Origin: Agromyces protaetiae
Lineage (GTDB): Bacteria; Actinomycetota; Actinomycetes; Actinomycetales; Microbacteriaceae
DNA length: 64,000 nucleotides
Direction of reading: 5' to 3'
Assembly (NCBI RefSeq): GCF_030866785.1
Contig: NZ_CP133018.1
Location: forward strand, 2,418,001 to 2,482,000
Made by a program: the position numbers and the translations under genes
In this document: positions 16,558 through 26,700 of the stretch, piece after piece
Numbering within the stretch: position 1 is the stretch's first letter
Layout of the letters: each line of letters opens with the position of its first letter
The notes under the pieces: generated by a model
The model's database searches: none
Told to the model about the DNA's origin: nothing
What the model saw: the letters and a program-made list of their open reading frames with translations, nothing else

Positions 16558-16866
16558 TTACTTGATGCCGGTGACCTTGACGCGCGTGAGCTCCTGACGG
16601 TGGCCCTGGCGCTTCTTGTACCCGGTCTTGTTCTTGAACTTCTGGATCACGATCTTCGGGCCGCGGAGGTCGTTCAGGACCTCAGCCGTGACCGTGACCT
16701 TCGCGAGCGACTTGGCGTCGGAGGTGATCTTGTCGCCGTCGACGAGGAGGACGGGGGTCAACTGGACCGTGCCGTTCTCGCCTGCCTTGATGCGGTCCAT
16801 CGTCACGATGGTGCCGACCTCGACCTTCTCCTGCCGGCCGCCGGCGCGCACTACTGCGTAAACCAC
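16558..16866 (-). CDS. rplU: Ribosomal protein bL21
   Basis: bL21 is a 102-residue 50S protein. The sequence [25 protein letters not shown] and the C-terminal [14 protein letters not shown] are family hallmarks. It heads the rplU-rpmA-obg-proB operon. A strong promoter at 17021-17049 would give a leader of about 150 bases, long enough for autogenous control. Confidence 0.99.
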   Translation of the reverse strand: MVYAVVRAGGRQEKVEVGTIVTMDRIKAGENGTVQLTPVLLVDGDKITSDAKSLAKVTVTAEVLNDLRGPKIVIQKFKNKTGYKKRQGHRQELTRVKVTGIK

Positions 16867-17020
16867 TGCTCGTACCTAACTCTGGGGAGCCTGAGCTCCG
16901 TCTGCTGAATGGGAGTGTCACGTGATTGTGACTGTCACTGCGCCGGACCCCAGCGGGAAGGAGGGTCGTGCCAGAAAACTGTACGTGCACCCCGTGATAA
17001 GCGGAGGGCACCAGCGGTCG
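16867..17020 (-). other. Leader region of the rplU operon
   Basis: About 150 bases separate the inferred transcription start from rplU. The leader is A/T-richer than its surroundings and contains short inverted repeats (for example GTGAC near 16920-16946) that could form a ribosomal-protein binding structure. No recognised leader motif could be confirmed by eye. Confidence 0.4.
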
Positions 17021-17049
17021 AGTTTACCGGATGCCCCGTGGCCGGTCAA
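17021..17049 (-). promoter_or_regulatory. Strong promoter of the rplU operon
   Basis: On the minus strand TTGACC (complement of 17044-17049) and TAAACT (complement of 17021-17026) are separated by exactly 17 bases. It is one of the closest sigma-70-type matches in the window, fitting a ribosomal-protein operon. Confidence 0.75.
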
Positions 17050-17220
17050 ACGCACGCCACGCCGGCCGCGCCGCCGTCCAGTGGACACGCTCCGTCTCCC
17101 GCCGCCTCGGCGCGACCAGTCGTCGGCATTCCTGCACCGACACGCCGTCCGATCGCCGAGGACGTCGGCGTGTCGCCGGATGTTCCCGACGACTCGCCGT
17201 GCGGCGCAGGTGGCCGTGCC

Positions 17221-17226
17221 TAGAAT
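17221..17226 (+). promoter_or_regulatory. -10 element of a leaderless promoter (TAGAAT)
   Basis: TAGAAT ends 7 bases before ATG 17234 and no ribosome site is present, so the DUF4031 mRNA should be leaderless. Confidence 0.65.
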
Positions 17227-17233
17227 CGCGGAC

Positions 17234-17518
17234 ATGACCGTGTTGATCGACACGCCGCTGTGGCCGAACCACGGCACGCTCTGGGGGCATCTCGTGAGCG
17301 ACGCGTCGCTCGACGAGTTGCACGAGTTCGCACGGCGGGCCGGCGTGCCGGCGCGCGCGTTCGATCTCGACCACTACGACGTGCCCGTCGAGCGGTACGG
17401 CGAGCTCGTCGCCGCGGGCGCGACGCCGGTCGAGCCGCGAGAGCTCGTCCGTCGCCTCGCCCGCAGCGGCCTGCGCGTCACGCCCAAGCAGCGGCACGGG
17501 CGCGGGCAGCCCGACTGA
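17234..17518 (+). CDS. DUF4031 domain protein
   Basis: This is a 94-residue protein matching the actinobacterial DUF4031 family: MTVLIDTPLWPNHGTLWGHL at the start, DELHEFARRAGVPARAFDLDHYDVP in the middle and a C-terminal RRLARSGLRVTPKQR. Function is unknown. The DTP/H and DHYDVP residues look like a metal or substrate site but this is not proven. It has a leaderless promoter, stands alone between rplU and the RNase E gene, and its stop codon lies within the first unit of a 16-bp tandem repeat. Confidence 0.85.
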   Translation: MTVLIDTPLWPNHGTLWGHLVSDASLDELHEFARRAGVPARAFDLDHYDVPVERYGELVAAGATPVEPRELVRRLARSGLRVTPKQRHGRGQPD

Positions 17519-17566
17519 CGGGCGGCCCGGCGGACGGGCAGCCCGACCGACGGGCAGCCGGGCTGA
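17503..17566 (+). repeat. Four 16-bp tandem repeats at the 3' end of the DUF4031 gene
   Basis: Four adjacent units of the form CGGGCAGCCCGACTGA (17503, 17519, 17535 and 17551) span the last codons, the stop and the intergenic space. Each unit is itself a small palindrome (CGGGC-AG-CCCG). A further palindrome, GCTGATCAGC, follows at 17562-17571. The array may double as a transcription stop between the convergent genes. Confidence 0.8.
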
Positions 17567-17600
17567 TCAGCGCAGCGGGCTGATCAGACCGGCCTGCCGA

Positions 17601-20594
17601 TCAGCTGCGCGAGTCCTGGTCGCCGTCCGCATCCTCGGGCCGTACGATCACCGGTGCCGAGCCGTTGCCGCTGAGCGCGGCGGTCGACACGCGCCGGCTT
17701 CGGCCGCGGCCCTCCCCCGGCTTCTTCGGCGCCGGCAACGAGTCGAGCACGGATCCGAGCAATGCGTCGGGGTCGGCCGCGGGGCGCGGACGCTCCCGGC
17801 GGCCGGGCAGATCGGGCAAGCCGGGGAGATCCAGTGTCGGCGCGGGCGAAGTCGCCTCGGCCGCCGGCGTCTGCCCCGGAGCCTTCGCCCGACGTGACCC
17901 ACCGCCGGCACGCTTCGTGCCCGCGCCCGCGGACGCGGCGGTCGCGGACGCGGATGACGACTCGGCTGACGCAGGCTCGGCTGACGCGGACGCGGACGCG
18001 GGCTCGGCGGACGCGGACGCGTCAGACGACGACTCGGACTCGGCACGCGCGCCCTCTGCGGGCACGGACGCCCGCACGTCGTCTGCGGCCGTCGACCCGG
18101 CGTCGGCGCGCTCGCCGGCCGGTGCCGACTGCTCCTTCGAGGCTCGGCGGTGCCGGCCGCGGCGACCGCGCGGGGCGGTGTCGCCCGATTCGTCGGCCTG
18201 CGACGAGCGGCCGTGACTCGAGGCATCCGATTCGCGGGCGCCGGCGGCGGCCTCGATCTTGGCCTCGTCACCGCCGGTGTGGGCGATCGTCGACGCGGCG
18301 ATCTGCGCGAGCGCGTGCTTGACGTCCTCGGTGATCTCGTGGGCGCCGTTGTGGTGGCCGGCGGGCGCCGACTGCTGCTGCGACTCGCGCGAGCCGCCGC
18401 CGTTGCCGCCACCACCGCGATTGCGACGACCGCCGCGCTCGACCTGCTGCTGCGGAGCACGGTGCTTCATGATCGGCTCGTGGTGCACGATGATGCCGCG
18501 GCCCGCGCAGACCTCGCACGGCTCGCTGAACGTCTCGAGCAGCCCGAGGCCGAGCTTCTTCCGCGTCATCTGCACGAGTCCGAGCGAGGTGACCTCGGCG
18601 ACCTGGTGCTTCGTGCGGTCGCGCGACAGGCACTCGACGAGCCGGCGCAGCACGAGGTCGCGGTTCGACTCGAGCACCATGTCGATGAAGTCGACCACGA
18701 TGATGCCGCCGATATCGCGCAGGCGCAGTTGCCGGACGACCTCCTCGGCCGCTTCGAGGTTGTTCTTCGTGACCGTCTCTTCGAGGTTGCCGCCGGAGCC
18801 GACGAACTTGCCGGTGTTGACGTCGACGACCGTCATGGCCTCGGTTCGGTCGATCACCAGCGATCCGCCGGACGGCAGCCAGACCTTGCGGTCGAGCGCC
18901 TTCTCGATCTGCTCGCTGATGCGGAACTCGTCGAACGCGTCGCGCTCGCCCTCGTACGCCTCGACGCGCTCGAGCAGGTCGGGCGCGACGGCGCTGAGGT
19001 ACTTCTCGATCGTGGCGCGAGCCTCGTCGCCGGCGATGATCATCTTCTGGAAGTCCTCGTTGAAGACGTCCCGGACGATCTTCACCAGCAGGTCGGGCTC
19101 GGAGTGCAGCAGCGCGGGCGCCTGCACCTTCTCGAGCGACGCCGCGATGTCGGCCCACTGCGACGTGAGGCGGTTGACGTCGAGCGTGAGCTGCTCTTCG
19201 GTCGCACCCTCGGCGGCGGTGCGCACGATGACGCCGACGTTCTCGGGGAGCACGGCCTTGAGGATCTTCTTCAGGCGCGCACGCTCGGTGTCGGGGAGCT
19301 TCCGGCTGATGCCGTTCATCGACCCGTTCGGCACGTACACGAGGTACCGGCCCGGCAGCGACACCTGGCTCGTGAGCCTGGCACCCTTGTGCCCGACCGG
19401 GTCCTTCGTGACCTGCACGAGCACCTTGTCGCCGGGCTTCAGCGCGAGCTCGATGCGGCGCGGCTGGTTCTTCTCGCCGTTCTCGGCTGCCGCTTCCCAG
19501 TCGACCTCGCCCGAGTAGAGCACCGCGTTGCGGCCACGGCCGATGTCGACGAAGGCGGCCTCCATGCTCGGCAGCACGTTCTGCACGCGGCCGAGGTACA
19601 CGTTCCCGATGAGGGAGGCATCCTGATTGCGGGCGACGTAGTGCTCGACGAGCACGCTGTCCTCGAGCACGCCGATCTGGATGCGCCCGCCCTTCTGCCG
19701 GACGATCATCTGCCGGTCGACGGATTCGCGACGCGCCAGGAACTCGGACTCCGTGATGATCGTGCGGCGTCGTCCCGCATCGCGGCCGTCGCGCCGGCGC
19801 TGCTTCTTGGCCTCGAGCCGCGTCGACCCCTTGACCTTCTGCGGCTCGGTGATCAGCTCGGGCTCGCGCGGCTTGCGAACCTTGACGACCGTGTTCGCGG
19901 GCTCGTCGCCCTGGCTGCGGGCGTCTTCGCCGCTCCGACGGCGCGTGCGGCGGCGCACGGTCGATGCGGCGTCGTCGCCGGGCGCAGCCTGCTCGCGCGG
20001 CGCCTCGGACACCTTGAGCACCGGCGGCGCGCGGAAGATCAGCGAGGTCGTCGTCAGCCCGCCGGGAATCGGCTCGAGCTCGGGCGCGCCGGGCGTGTCG
20101 CCTGCGTCGGACGCGCCGGCGGCGGCATCGGATGCCTCGTCGGCGGCCGGCTCGGCCGTGTCCGCGTCGAGCGCGTCCGCGTCGACCGTGTCCGGCTCGA
20201 CCGTGTCCGGCTCGACCGTGTCCGCCTCGTCGATGTCCTGCCGCGCTTCTTCGGGCCGGTCAGCGGCGGGACGCCGGGGTGCGGATCGCGGCTCCGCGCG
20301 CCCCTGGTCCGCACCGCCCTCACGGGACGGCGGGGCCGCGGATGCCTCGACGGCGGCCGTGCCACCGGCGGTCGGGTCCGGGGCCGCCGAACCGGTCGGG
20401 CGGCCGCCCGACGTCATGCCCGCCGACGCCGGCTCGCGGGCGGCACGGGCGCCTTCGGTGGGCGTCGCGCGCGCGTCGGCCGGGGGCACCGCGGTGTTCT
20501 TGGCCCGCGTGCGCCGCGAGCCGAAGAGGCCTCGTCGACGCGGTGCGCCGTCGTTGCCGGGATCGTTGGTCTGCTGGTCGTTGCCTTCCACCAT
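17601..20594 (-). CDS. rne: Ribonuclease E/G
   Basis: This is the main endoribonuclease for mRNA turnover and rRNA/tRNA processing. The 997-residue protein has a disordered N-terminal extension (1-280) and an S1-type RNA-binding domain from about 320 (LIGNVYLGRVQNVLPSMEAAFVDIG). The catalytic DNase-I-like core has metal-binding Asp591 in VVDVNTG and Asp635 in VVDFIDM, and the Zn-link is CEVC (693-696). A long Ala/Ser/Glu-rich C-terminal tail follows. Both extensions are lineage-typical of actinobacterial RNase E; the N-terminal one contains repeated VEPDT units near residues 127-140. ATG 20594 has AGGAG upstream. Confidence 0.96.
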   Translation of the reverse strand: MVEGNDQQTNDPGNDGAPRRRGLFGSRRTRAKNTAVPPADARATPTEGARAAREPASAGMTSGGRPTGSAAPDPTAGGTAAVEASAAPPSREGGADQGRAEPRSAPRRPAADRPEEARQDIDEADTVEPDTVEPDTVDADALDADTAEPAADEASDAAAGASDAGDTPGAPELEPIPGGLTTTSLIFRAPPVLKVSEAPREQAAPGDDAASTVRRRTRRRSGEDARSQGDEPANTVVKVRKPREPELITEPQKVKGSTRLEAKKQRRRDGRDAGRRRTIITESEFLARRESVDRQMIVRQKGGRIQIGVLEDSVLVEHYVARNQDASLIGNVYLGRVQNVLPSMEAAFVDIGRGRNAVLYSGEVDWEAAAENGEKNQPRRIELALKPGDKVLVQVTKDPVGHKGARLTSQVSLPGRYLVYVPNGSMNGISRKLPDTERARLKKILKAVLPENVGVIVRTAAEGATEEQLTLDVNRLTSQWADIAASLEKVQAPALLHSEPDLLVKIVRDVFNEDFQKMIIAGDEARATIEKYLSAVAPDLLERVEAYEGERDAFDEFRISEQIEKALDRKVWLPSGGSLVIDRTEAMTVVDVNTGKFVGSGGNLEETVTKNNLEAAEEVVRQLRLRDIGGIIVVDFIDMVLESNRDLVLRRLVECLSRDRTKHQVAEVTSLGLVQMTRKKLGLGLLETFSEPCEVCAGRGIIVHHEPIMKHRAPQQQVERGGRRNRGGGGNGGGSRESQQQSAPAGHHNGAHEITEDVKHALAQIAASTIAHTGGDEAKIEAAAGARESDASSHGRSSQADESGDTAPRGRRGRHRRASKEQSAPAGERADAGSTAADDVRASVPAEGARAESESSSDASASAEPASASASAEPASAESSSASATAASAGAGTKRAGGGSRRAKAPGQTPAAEATSPAPTLDLPGLPDLPGRRERPRPAADPDALLGSVLDSLPAPKKPGEGRGRSRRVSTAALSGNGSAPVIVRPEDADGDQDSRS

Positions 20595-20856
20595 CTCTGG
20601 TGCACTCCTATGCCGGTCGGAATGGCCGCGCCATCCCTCCCCGGTACTCCTCGGAGCGGAAACACGCGGTGCGCGTCTCCGCCAAACCTTCTCTGCGGCG
20701 ACCGGCGTCAGCCGGGTCGCCTCCTCGTCGCGGTGCGTTCACCGCCATCCGGATGCCAGGGCATCCCAAAGCCTTCGTTGGCGTCGAGCCGGGCGCGGCC
20801 CGGACGACTGCTTCGATTATCGCACGGCTGCACAGGGACCGCCTGAACCGGCGTGC

Positions 20857-20862
20857 CATAAT
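20857..20862 (+). promoter_or_regulatory. -10 element of a leaderless promoter (CATAAT)
   Basis: CATAAT ends 6 bases before ATG 20869 and no ribosome site is visible, predicting a leaderless mRNA for the VKOR-family gene. The remaining 260 bases between this gene and the RNase E start show no other gene. Confidence 0.6.
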
Positions 20863-20868
20863 CCGACC

Positions 20869-21495
20869 ATGGCCGACACTTCACCTCGTTCCGGCGCGCG
20901 TGCACTCGGGATCTTCCTGCTCGTCGCCGGGGCACTCGGCCTGCTCGCGGCCTACGAGCTCTCGCTCGAGAAGGTGCTCTCGCTGGCGGACCCCGAGCAT
21001 GTCCCCGCCTGCAACGTCGGCGTGCTCGTCGGGTGCAGTGTGAACCTCGGCTCGTGGCAGGGCGCGGTGTTCGGCTTCCCGAACCCGTTCCTCGGCCTCA
21101 TGGCGTGGCCGGTCGTCATCACGATCGGCGTCGCGCTGATCGCCGGGGTCCGGTTCCCCCGCTGGTTCTGGCTCGGATTCAACCTCGGCGTGGCGGGCGC
21201 GCTCGTGTTCGTCGGCTGGCTCATCGCGCAGAGCATCTACGTGCTCGACGTGCTCTGCCCCTGGTGCATGCTCACCTGGGCGGTGACCATCCCGACGTTC
21301 TGGGCGGTCACACTCGACAACCTCAGGGCCGGCCGCATCCCCGCCTCGGCGCGCGTACGCCGGCTCGCGGCCGCCTGGTACGGCTGGATCCCGCTCATCA
21401 CGGTGGTCTGCTACGCGATCGTGATCCTGCTCGCGCAGGCGCAGATGAACGCCATCCCCCGCGTCATGATCGATCTGCAGAACCTCTTCCGGTAG
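20869..21495 (+). CDS. Vitamin K epoxide reductase (VKOR) family protein
   Basis: Bacterial VKOR reoxidises a DsbA-like partner using membrane quinone, so this 208-residue membrane protein should support disulfide formation outside the cytoplasm. The loop cysteine pair is Cys48 and Cys56 (PACNVGVLVGCS) and the active-site CPWC is 130-133, with four to five membrane helices around them. No thioredoxin domain is fused. The gene has a leaderless promoter and is convergent with ndk. Confidence 0.93.
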   Translation: MADTSPRSGARALGIFLLVAGALGLLAAYELSLEKVLSLADPEHVPACNVGVLVGCSVNLGSWQGAVFGFPNPFLGLMAWPVVITIGVALIAGVRFPRWFWLGFNLGVAGALVFVGWLIAQSIYVLDVLCPWCMLTWAVTIPTFWAVTLDNLRAGRIPASARVRRLAAAWYGWIPLITVVCYAIVILLAQAQMNAIPRVMIDLQNLFR

Positions 21496-21496
21496 C

Positions 21497-21532
21497 CGTC
21501 GCCGGCCGAGGAGCGAGTGCCCTCGGCCGACG
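21497..21532. terminator. Hairpin between the convergent VKOR and ndk genes
   Basis: The segment 21497-21511 can pair with 21521-21532 (CCTCGGCCGACG) as a 12-bp stem with a 3-base bulge on one side and a 9-base loop. It lies directly after the VKOR stop and before the end of ndk. Confidence 0.55.
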
Positions 21533-21546
21533 AGGTGTTCCGCGGT

Positions 21547-21969
21547 CTACGCGAACCAGAGGGCGAGCTCGCGCGCTGCGGACTCGACCGAGTCCGAGCC
21601 GTGCACGAGATTCTGCTGCACCGCGAGGCCCCAGTCCCGGCCGAAGTCGCCGCGGATCGTGCCCGGCGCCGCCGTGGTCGGGTCGGTCGTGCCCGCGAGC
21701 ACGCGGAAGCCCTCGATCACGCGGTTGCCGGCGACGCGCATCGCGACGACCGGCCCCGACTGCATGAACTCGACGAGCGGCTCGTAGAACGGCTTGCCCT
21801 CGTGCTCGGCGTAGTGCTGCGCGAGCAGTGAACGGTCGGCCTGGACGAGCCGGATGTCGACGAGCGAGTAGCCCTTCGCCTCGATACGGCGGAGGATCTC
21901 GCCGGTGAGGTTGCGCGCGACGCCGTCGGGCTTGACGAGCACCAGGGTCTCTTCGATGGCGGTGGTCAT
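21547..21969 (-). CDS. ndk: Nucleoside diphosphate kinase
   Basis: Ndk equilibrates nucleoside di- and triphosphates through a phospho-histidine. The 140-residue protein has TLVLVKPDGVARN at the N-terminus, the GTTDPTTAAPGTIRGDFG nucleotide loop and the active-site His123 in NLVHGSDS. The ATG overlaps the stop of the DUF4233 gene as ATGA. It is the last gene of the operon driven by the ileS T-box leader. Confidence 0.98.
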   Translation of the reverse strand: MTTAIEETLVLVKPDGVARNLTGEILRRIEAKGYSLVDIRLVQADRSLLAQHYAEHEGKPFYEPLVEFMQSGPVVAMRVAGNRVIEGFRVLAGTTDPTTAAPGTIRGDFGRDWGLAVQQNLVHGSDSVESAARELALWFA

Positions 21970-22385
21970 GGACCTTCCTTCCCCGCCGCGTCGTGCGCGG
22001 CTCTGTTGCGGTCGATACGTGCGCCGGCGACCATGCAGTACGCCCACATGCCGCCGAACACGGCCCCGACGATGAACATCGCCGGGTTGAGGATTCCGGA
22101 CGCGAGGATGACGACCTGGATGGCCCAGCCGAGGCCGTACGCCCACGGATGGCGGAGCAGTCCGATGGTCGCGATCGTGAGCAGCAGGATCACGCCGCCG
22201 ACGACGAGGATCGACCAGCGCGGCAGCCCGAAGGGCGTCTCGTCGACCGCGAGACCCCAGATCGCAAGCGCGGCGAGGAACACCACGAAGATCTCGAAGG
22301 CGAGCACGATCGACGCGAGGCTGCGGCGCAGCGAGCGCGGTTCGGGAGCCGGCAGGGCCGCCTCGGCGCTCGTCGACCCGCTCAC
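21966..22385 (-). CDS. DUF4233 membrane protein
   Basis: This is a 139-residue protein with about four hydrophobic segments (SIVLAFEIFVVFLAALAIWGL, WSILVVGGVILLLTIATIGLL, WAIQVVILASGI, FIVGAVFGGMWAYC), as in the actinobacterial DUF4233 family that sits between folC and ndk. GTG 22385 is preferred over GTG 22397 because it overlaps the folC stop as GTGA. Its own stop overlaps the ndk ATG. Function is unknown; the fixed position suggests co-expression need rather than a proven role in folate metabolism. Confidence 0.85.
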   Translation of the reverse strand: MSGSTSAEAALPAPEPRSLRRSLASIVLAFEIFVVFLAALAIWGLAVDETPFGLPRWSILVVGGVILLLTIATIGLLRHPWAYGLGWAIQVVILASGILNPAMFIVGAVFGGMWAYCMVAGARIDRNRAAHDAAGKEGP

Positions 22386-23761
22386 GCGCGCCCCCACTCA
22401 CGGTCCTCGGCGAACGCGATGGCATCGCCGACGAGGGTGATCGAGCCGGTCACGACGACCCCGGCGCCGGGGGCGTCCGCCGCCCAGTCGCGCGCGGTCT
22501 CGAGCGCCTCCTCGAAGCGTTCGATCACCTGCGTCCGCTCGCCGCCGACCACGCCGGCGACGACCCGGCCGAGCTGCTCGGCCGGGATCGCGCGGTCGGA
22601 CTCGGACTGCGTGACGACGAACCGGGCGCCCGTGCGGGCGAGCTCGCGCACGATGCCCTCGGCGTCCTTGTCGCCGAGCACCCCGAGCACGATCACGAGC
22701 TCTGCGAAGTCGAAATACTCCTCGAGGGCGGCGACGAGGGTCTCGGCACCGTTCGGATTGTGCGCGGCGTCGACGATGACGGTCGGCTCGCTCGCGATCC
22801 GCTGCAGCCGGCCGGGCGAGGCGACCGAGGCGAGCCCGCTCTGCACGACCTCGTCGGCGAGACGCACCGCGCCGCCGCCGACGAACGATTCGACCGCGGC
22901 GATCGCCAGCGCGGCGTTCTCCGCCTGGTGGCGACCGAAGAGCGGCAGTTCGAGGTCGCGGTATTCTCCCGCGAGCCCGCGCACCGAGACGACCTGGCCG
23001 CCGACGGCGACCTGGCTCTCGAGCACGGCGAACCCACCGCCCTCGACGGCGAGCGTCGCGTCGTTGCGCTCGGCGACCTCGCTCAGCACCGTGAGCACCT
23101 CGGCGGGCTGGAACGCGGTGACCACCGCGGCGCCCGGCTTGATGATGCCCGCCTTGGTGCGCGCGATCTGCTCGACGGTCGACCCGAGCCGGGCCACATG
23201 GTCGAGCGCGATCGGCGTGAACACGGCGACCTGGCCGTCGGCGACGTTGGTCGAGTCCCACTCGCCGCCCATGCCGACCTCGAGCACGACGACGTCGACG
23301 GGCGCGTCGGCGAACACCGCGAACGCGAGGACCGTGAGCGCCTCGAAGTAGGTCAGCTCCGGCTCGCCGCGACCTTCGAGCTCGGCGTCGACCAGCTCGA
23401 CGTAGGGCGTGATCTCCGACCAGATGCGGGCGACGTCGGCGTCGGCGACGGGTTCGCCGTCGACGCGGATGCGTTCGGTGAAGCGTGCGAGGTGCGGGCT
23501 CGTCATGAGCCCGGTACGGAGCCCGCTCACCCTGAGCAGGCTCTCGACGATCCGAGCGGTCGACGTCTTGCCGTTCGTCCCCGTGAGGTGGATGACGGGT
23601 GCCGCGCGATGCGGGTCGCCGAGCACCTCGACGGCGCGGAGCGTGGCCGAGAGCCGCGGCTCGGGCGACTGCTCGCCGACGCGTCCGAGCAGGGCGCGGT
23701 AGACGTCGTCGGCCGCATCGCGGACGGCAGCGCCCGATTCGTCGGGGAACTGGTCGGTCAT
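22382..23761 (-). CDS. folC: Bifunctional dihydrofolate synthase/folylpolyglutamate synthase
   Basis: FolC adds glutamate to dihydropteroate and folates. The 459-residue protein shows the Mur-ligase-type P-loop GTNGKT (61-66), the [22 protein letters not shown] loop, [13 protein letters not shown] and the C-terminal [12 protein letters not shown]. The ATG overlaps the ileS stop by 4 bases, and its stop overlaps the next start, so the whole set is translationally coupled behind the T-box. Confidence 0.97.
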   Translation of the reverse strand: MTDQFPDESGAAVRDAADDVYRALLGRVGEQSPEPRLSATLRAVEVLGDPHRAAPVIHLTGTNGKTSTARIVESLLRVSGLRTGLMTSPHLARFTERIRVDGEPVADADVARIWSEITPYVELVDAELEGRGEPELTYFEALTVLAFAVFADAPVDVVVLEVGMGGEWDSTNVADGQVAVFTPIALDHVARLGSTVEQIARTKAGIIKPGAAVVTAFQPAEVLTVLSEVAERNDATLAVEGGGFAVLESQVAVGGQVVSVRGLAGEYRDLELPLFGRHQAENAALAIAAVESFVGGGAVRLADEVVQSGLASVASPGRLQRIASEPTVIVDAAHNPNGAETLVAALEEYFDFAELVIVLGVLGDKDAEGIVRELARTGARFVVTQSESDRAIPAEQLGRVVAGVVGGERTQVIERFEEALETARDWAADAPGAGVVVTGSITLVGDAIAFAEDREWGRA

Positions 23762-26700
23762 CGCTTCTCCAGGTCGACGAGGAGGGTGGACGTCTCGCCG
23801 ACGGTGCGCGCACCCTCGATCTCCGACAGCACGACCCCCGGGCTGTCGAGCACCGAGATGTCGAGCTCGACCGCGAGGGTCTCGCCGGCGATGAGGTCAC
23901 GGTGCGCGGCCGCTGCGGCCGCGCCGCCCGGATCGAGCGTCAGCCCGAGCCGGATGCGGTCGCCCACCTCGAGCCCCTCGGCCTTGCGCGTCTCCTGCAC
24001 CGCCCTCACGATGTCGCGTGCCAGGCCCTCGGCCTCGAGTTCCGGCGTCGTCGCGGTGTCGAGGATCGTGAAGCCGCCGTCGCCGAGCAGTCCCAGCGCG
24101 CGCTGCCCGTCGCCCGCCCCGCCGGCCTCGAGCACGAGCTCGTACTCGCCCGGCTGCAGCGCGATCCCGCCGGCGATCACACCATCGCCGTTCACCGACC
24201 AGTCGCCCGACCGTGCGGCCTGGATCGCCTGCTGCACCGTCTTGCCGAGCCGGGGCCCGGCCGCCCGGGCGTTGACCGTGAGGCGCTTGGTGACGCCGAA
24301 ACGGTCGGCGCTCGCCTCGTCGAGGGTGACGAGCTCGACGTGCTTGACGTTCAGCTCGTCGCGGAGGATCGCCTCGAACGGCGCGAGCGCCGAGGCATCC
24401 GCCGTGACGACCGTGAGCGACGCGAGCGGCAGCCGCACCCGGCGGCCCGCCTGCTTGCGGAGCGCGAGCGTCGTGCTCGAGAGCTCCCGCACCGCGTCCA
24501 TCGCCGCGACGAGCGCGGGGTCGGCGGGGAACTCGGATGCCTCGGGCCAGTCCTCGAGGTGCACGCTGCGCCCGCCCGTGAGGCCACGCCAGATCTGATC
24601 GCTCACGAGCGGCAGCATCGGCGCCGCGAGGCGGGTGAGCGTCTCGAGCACGGTGGAGAGCGTGTCGAAGGCGGCGGCGCCCGAACCGTCTTCGCCGACC
24701 CCGGCCCAGAACCGGTCGCGCGAGCGGCGTACGTACCAGTTGGTGAGCACGTCGCCGAAGTCGCGGAGCTTCTGCGCAGCGAGCGGCGAGTCGAACGCGT
24801 CGAGATCCGCTGTGACCGCCTCGACCAGCTCGCGCAGCTTCGCGAGCAGGTACCGGTCGAGCACATCGGTCGAGTCGGTTCGGCGGGATGCCTCATACCC
24901 GCCCTCCTTCGCCGTGTTGGCGTACAACGAGAAGAAGTACCAGGTGCTCCAGAGCGGCAGCATGAGCTGGCGCACACCCTCGCGGATGCCTTCCTCGGTG
25001 ACGACCAGGTTGCCGCCGCGCAGCACCGAGCTCGACATCAGGAACCAGCGCATGGCGTCGGATCCGTCGCGGTCGAACACCTCGGCCACGTCGGGATAGT
25101 TCCGCAGCGACTTCGACATCTTCTGCCCGTCGCTGCCGAGCACGATGCCGTGGCTCACGACGTTCTTGAACGCGGGCCGACCGAACAGCGCGGTCGAGAG
25201 CACGTGCATGACGTAGAACCAGCCGCGCGTCTGGCCGATGTACTCCACGATGAAGTCGGCCGGGTGGTGCGAGTCGAAGAACTCCTGGTTCTCGAACGGG
25301 TAGTGCACCTGCGCGAACGGCATCGACCCCGAGTCGAACCACACGTCGAGCACATCGGGGATGCGGCGCATGGTCGACGCCCCGGTCGGGTCGTCCGGGT
25401 TCGGGCGCGTGAGGTCGTCGATGTACGGCCGGTGCAGGTCGGGTTCGCCGTGCGCGTTGAGCGGCAGCCGGCCGAAGTCGCGTTCGATCTCCTCGAGCGA
25501 GCCGTACACGTCGACGCGCGGGTACTCGGGGTCGTCGCTCTTCCACACCGGGATCGGCGAGCCGAAGTACCGGTTCCGGCTGATCGACCAGTCGCGCGCA
25601 TTCGCGACCCACTTGCCGAACTGCCCCTCCTTGACGTTCTCGGGCACCCAGGTGATGTCCTGGTTCAGCTCGCCCATCTCGTCGCGGAACTCGGGCACGC
25701 GCACGAACCAGCTCGACACCGCCTTGTAGATGAGCGGGTTGCGGCAGCGCCAGCAGTGCGGGTACGAGTGCTCGTAGCTCGCCTGGCGGAGCAGGCGCCC
25801 CTCGGCCTTCAGCAGCTGCGTGAGCGGCTTGTTCGCGTCGCTCCAGAGCAGGCCGGCGACGTCGGTCACGGCCGGAAGGAAGCGGCCGGCATCGTCGAGC
25901 GAGATGATCACCGGGATGCCGTTCGCCTCGCCGATCTTCTGGTCTTCCTCGCCATAGGCGGGAGCCTGGTGCACGATGCCGGTGCCGTCATCGGTCGTGA
26001 CGTAGTCGGCCACGAGGATGCGCCAGGCGTGCTGCAGACCGTAGGCCTCGACGTCGGCGTAGTAGTCGAAGAGCCGGTCGTAGGTGACCCCTTCGAGCTC
26101 GGCACCGCGGATGGTGCGGGTCACGGCCGCGCGCGCCGCCTCGGCGGAGTCGTAGCCGAGCTCCTTCGCGTAGTTGCCGACGAGGTCGAGCGCGAGCAGG
26201 TAGTCGGCGGCGAGGACCTCGTGGTCGCCGCCCGCCGTGACGAGCTCGCGGTTCACGGTCGCGTCGGGCGTGCCGTTCGGGCCGGTGGGCACGACCGCGT
26301 ACTCGATGTCGGGGCCGACGGCGAGCGCGAAGTTCGTGGGCAGGGTCCAGGGCGTCGTCGTCCACGCGAGGGCACGCGTCGCGGTCAGGCCGAGTGTCTC
26401 GGCTTTGGGGCCGGTCAGCGGGAACGTGACCGTGACGGTCTGGTCCTGGCGCATCTTGTAGACGTCGTCGTCCATGCGCAGCTCGTGGTTGGACAGCGGG
26501 GTCTGGTCGCGCCAGCAGTACGGCAGCACACGATAGCCCTCGTAGGCGAGGCCCTTCTCGTGCAGCTGCTTGAACGCCCAGATGACCGACTCCATGTAGG
26601 TCGCGTCGAGCGTCTTGTAGTCGTGCTCGAAGTCGACCCAGCGCGCCTGCCGGGTGACGTATTCCTGCCACTCCTTGGTGTAGCGCAGCACCGAGGCACG

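Noticed and set aside
18150..20846. A very long open frame (about 900 codons) on the plus strand opposite the RNase E gene
   Set aside because: It is the antisense shadow of a GC-rich gene: Arg/Leu/Asp-rich with no recognisable domain, while the minus strand encodes RNase E with all motifs.
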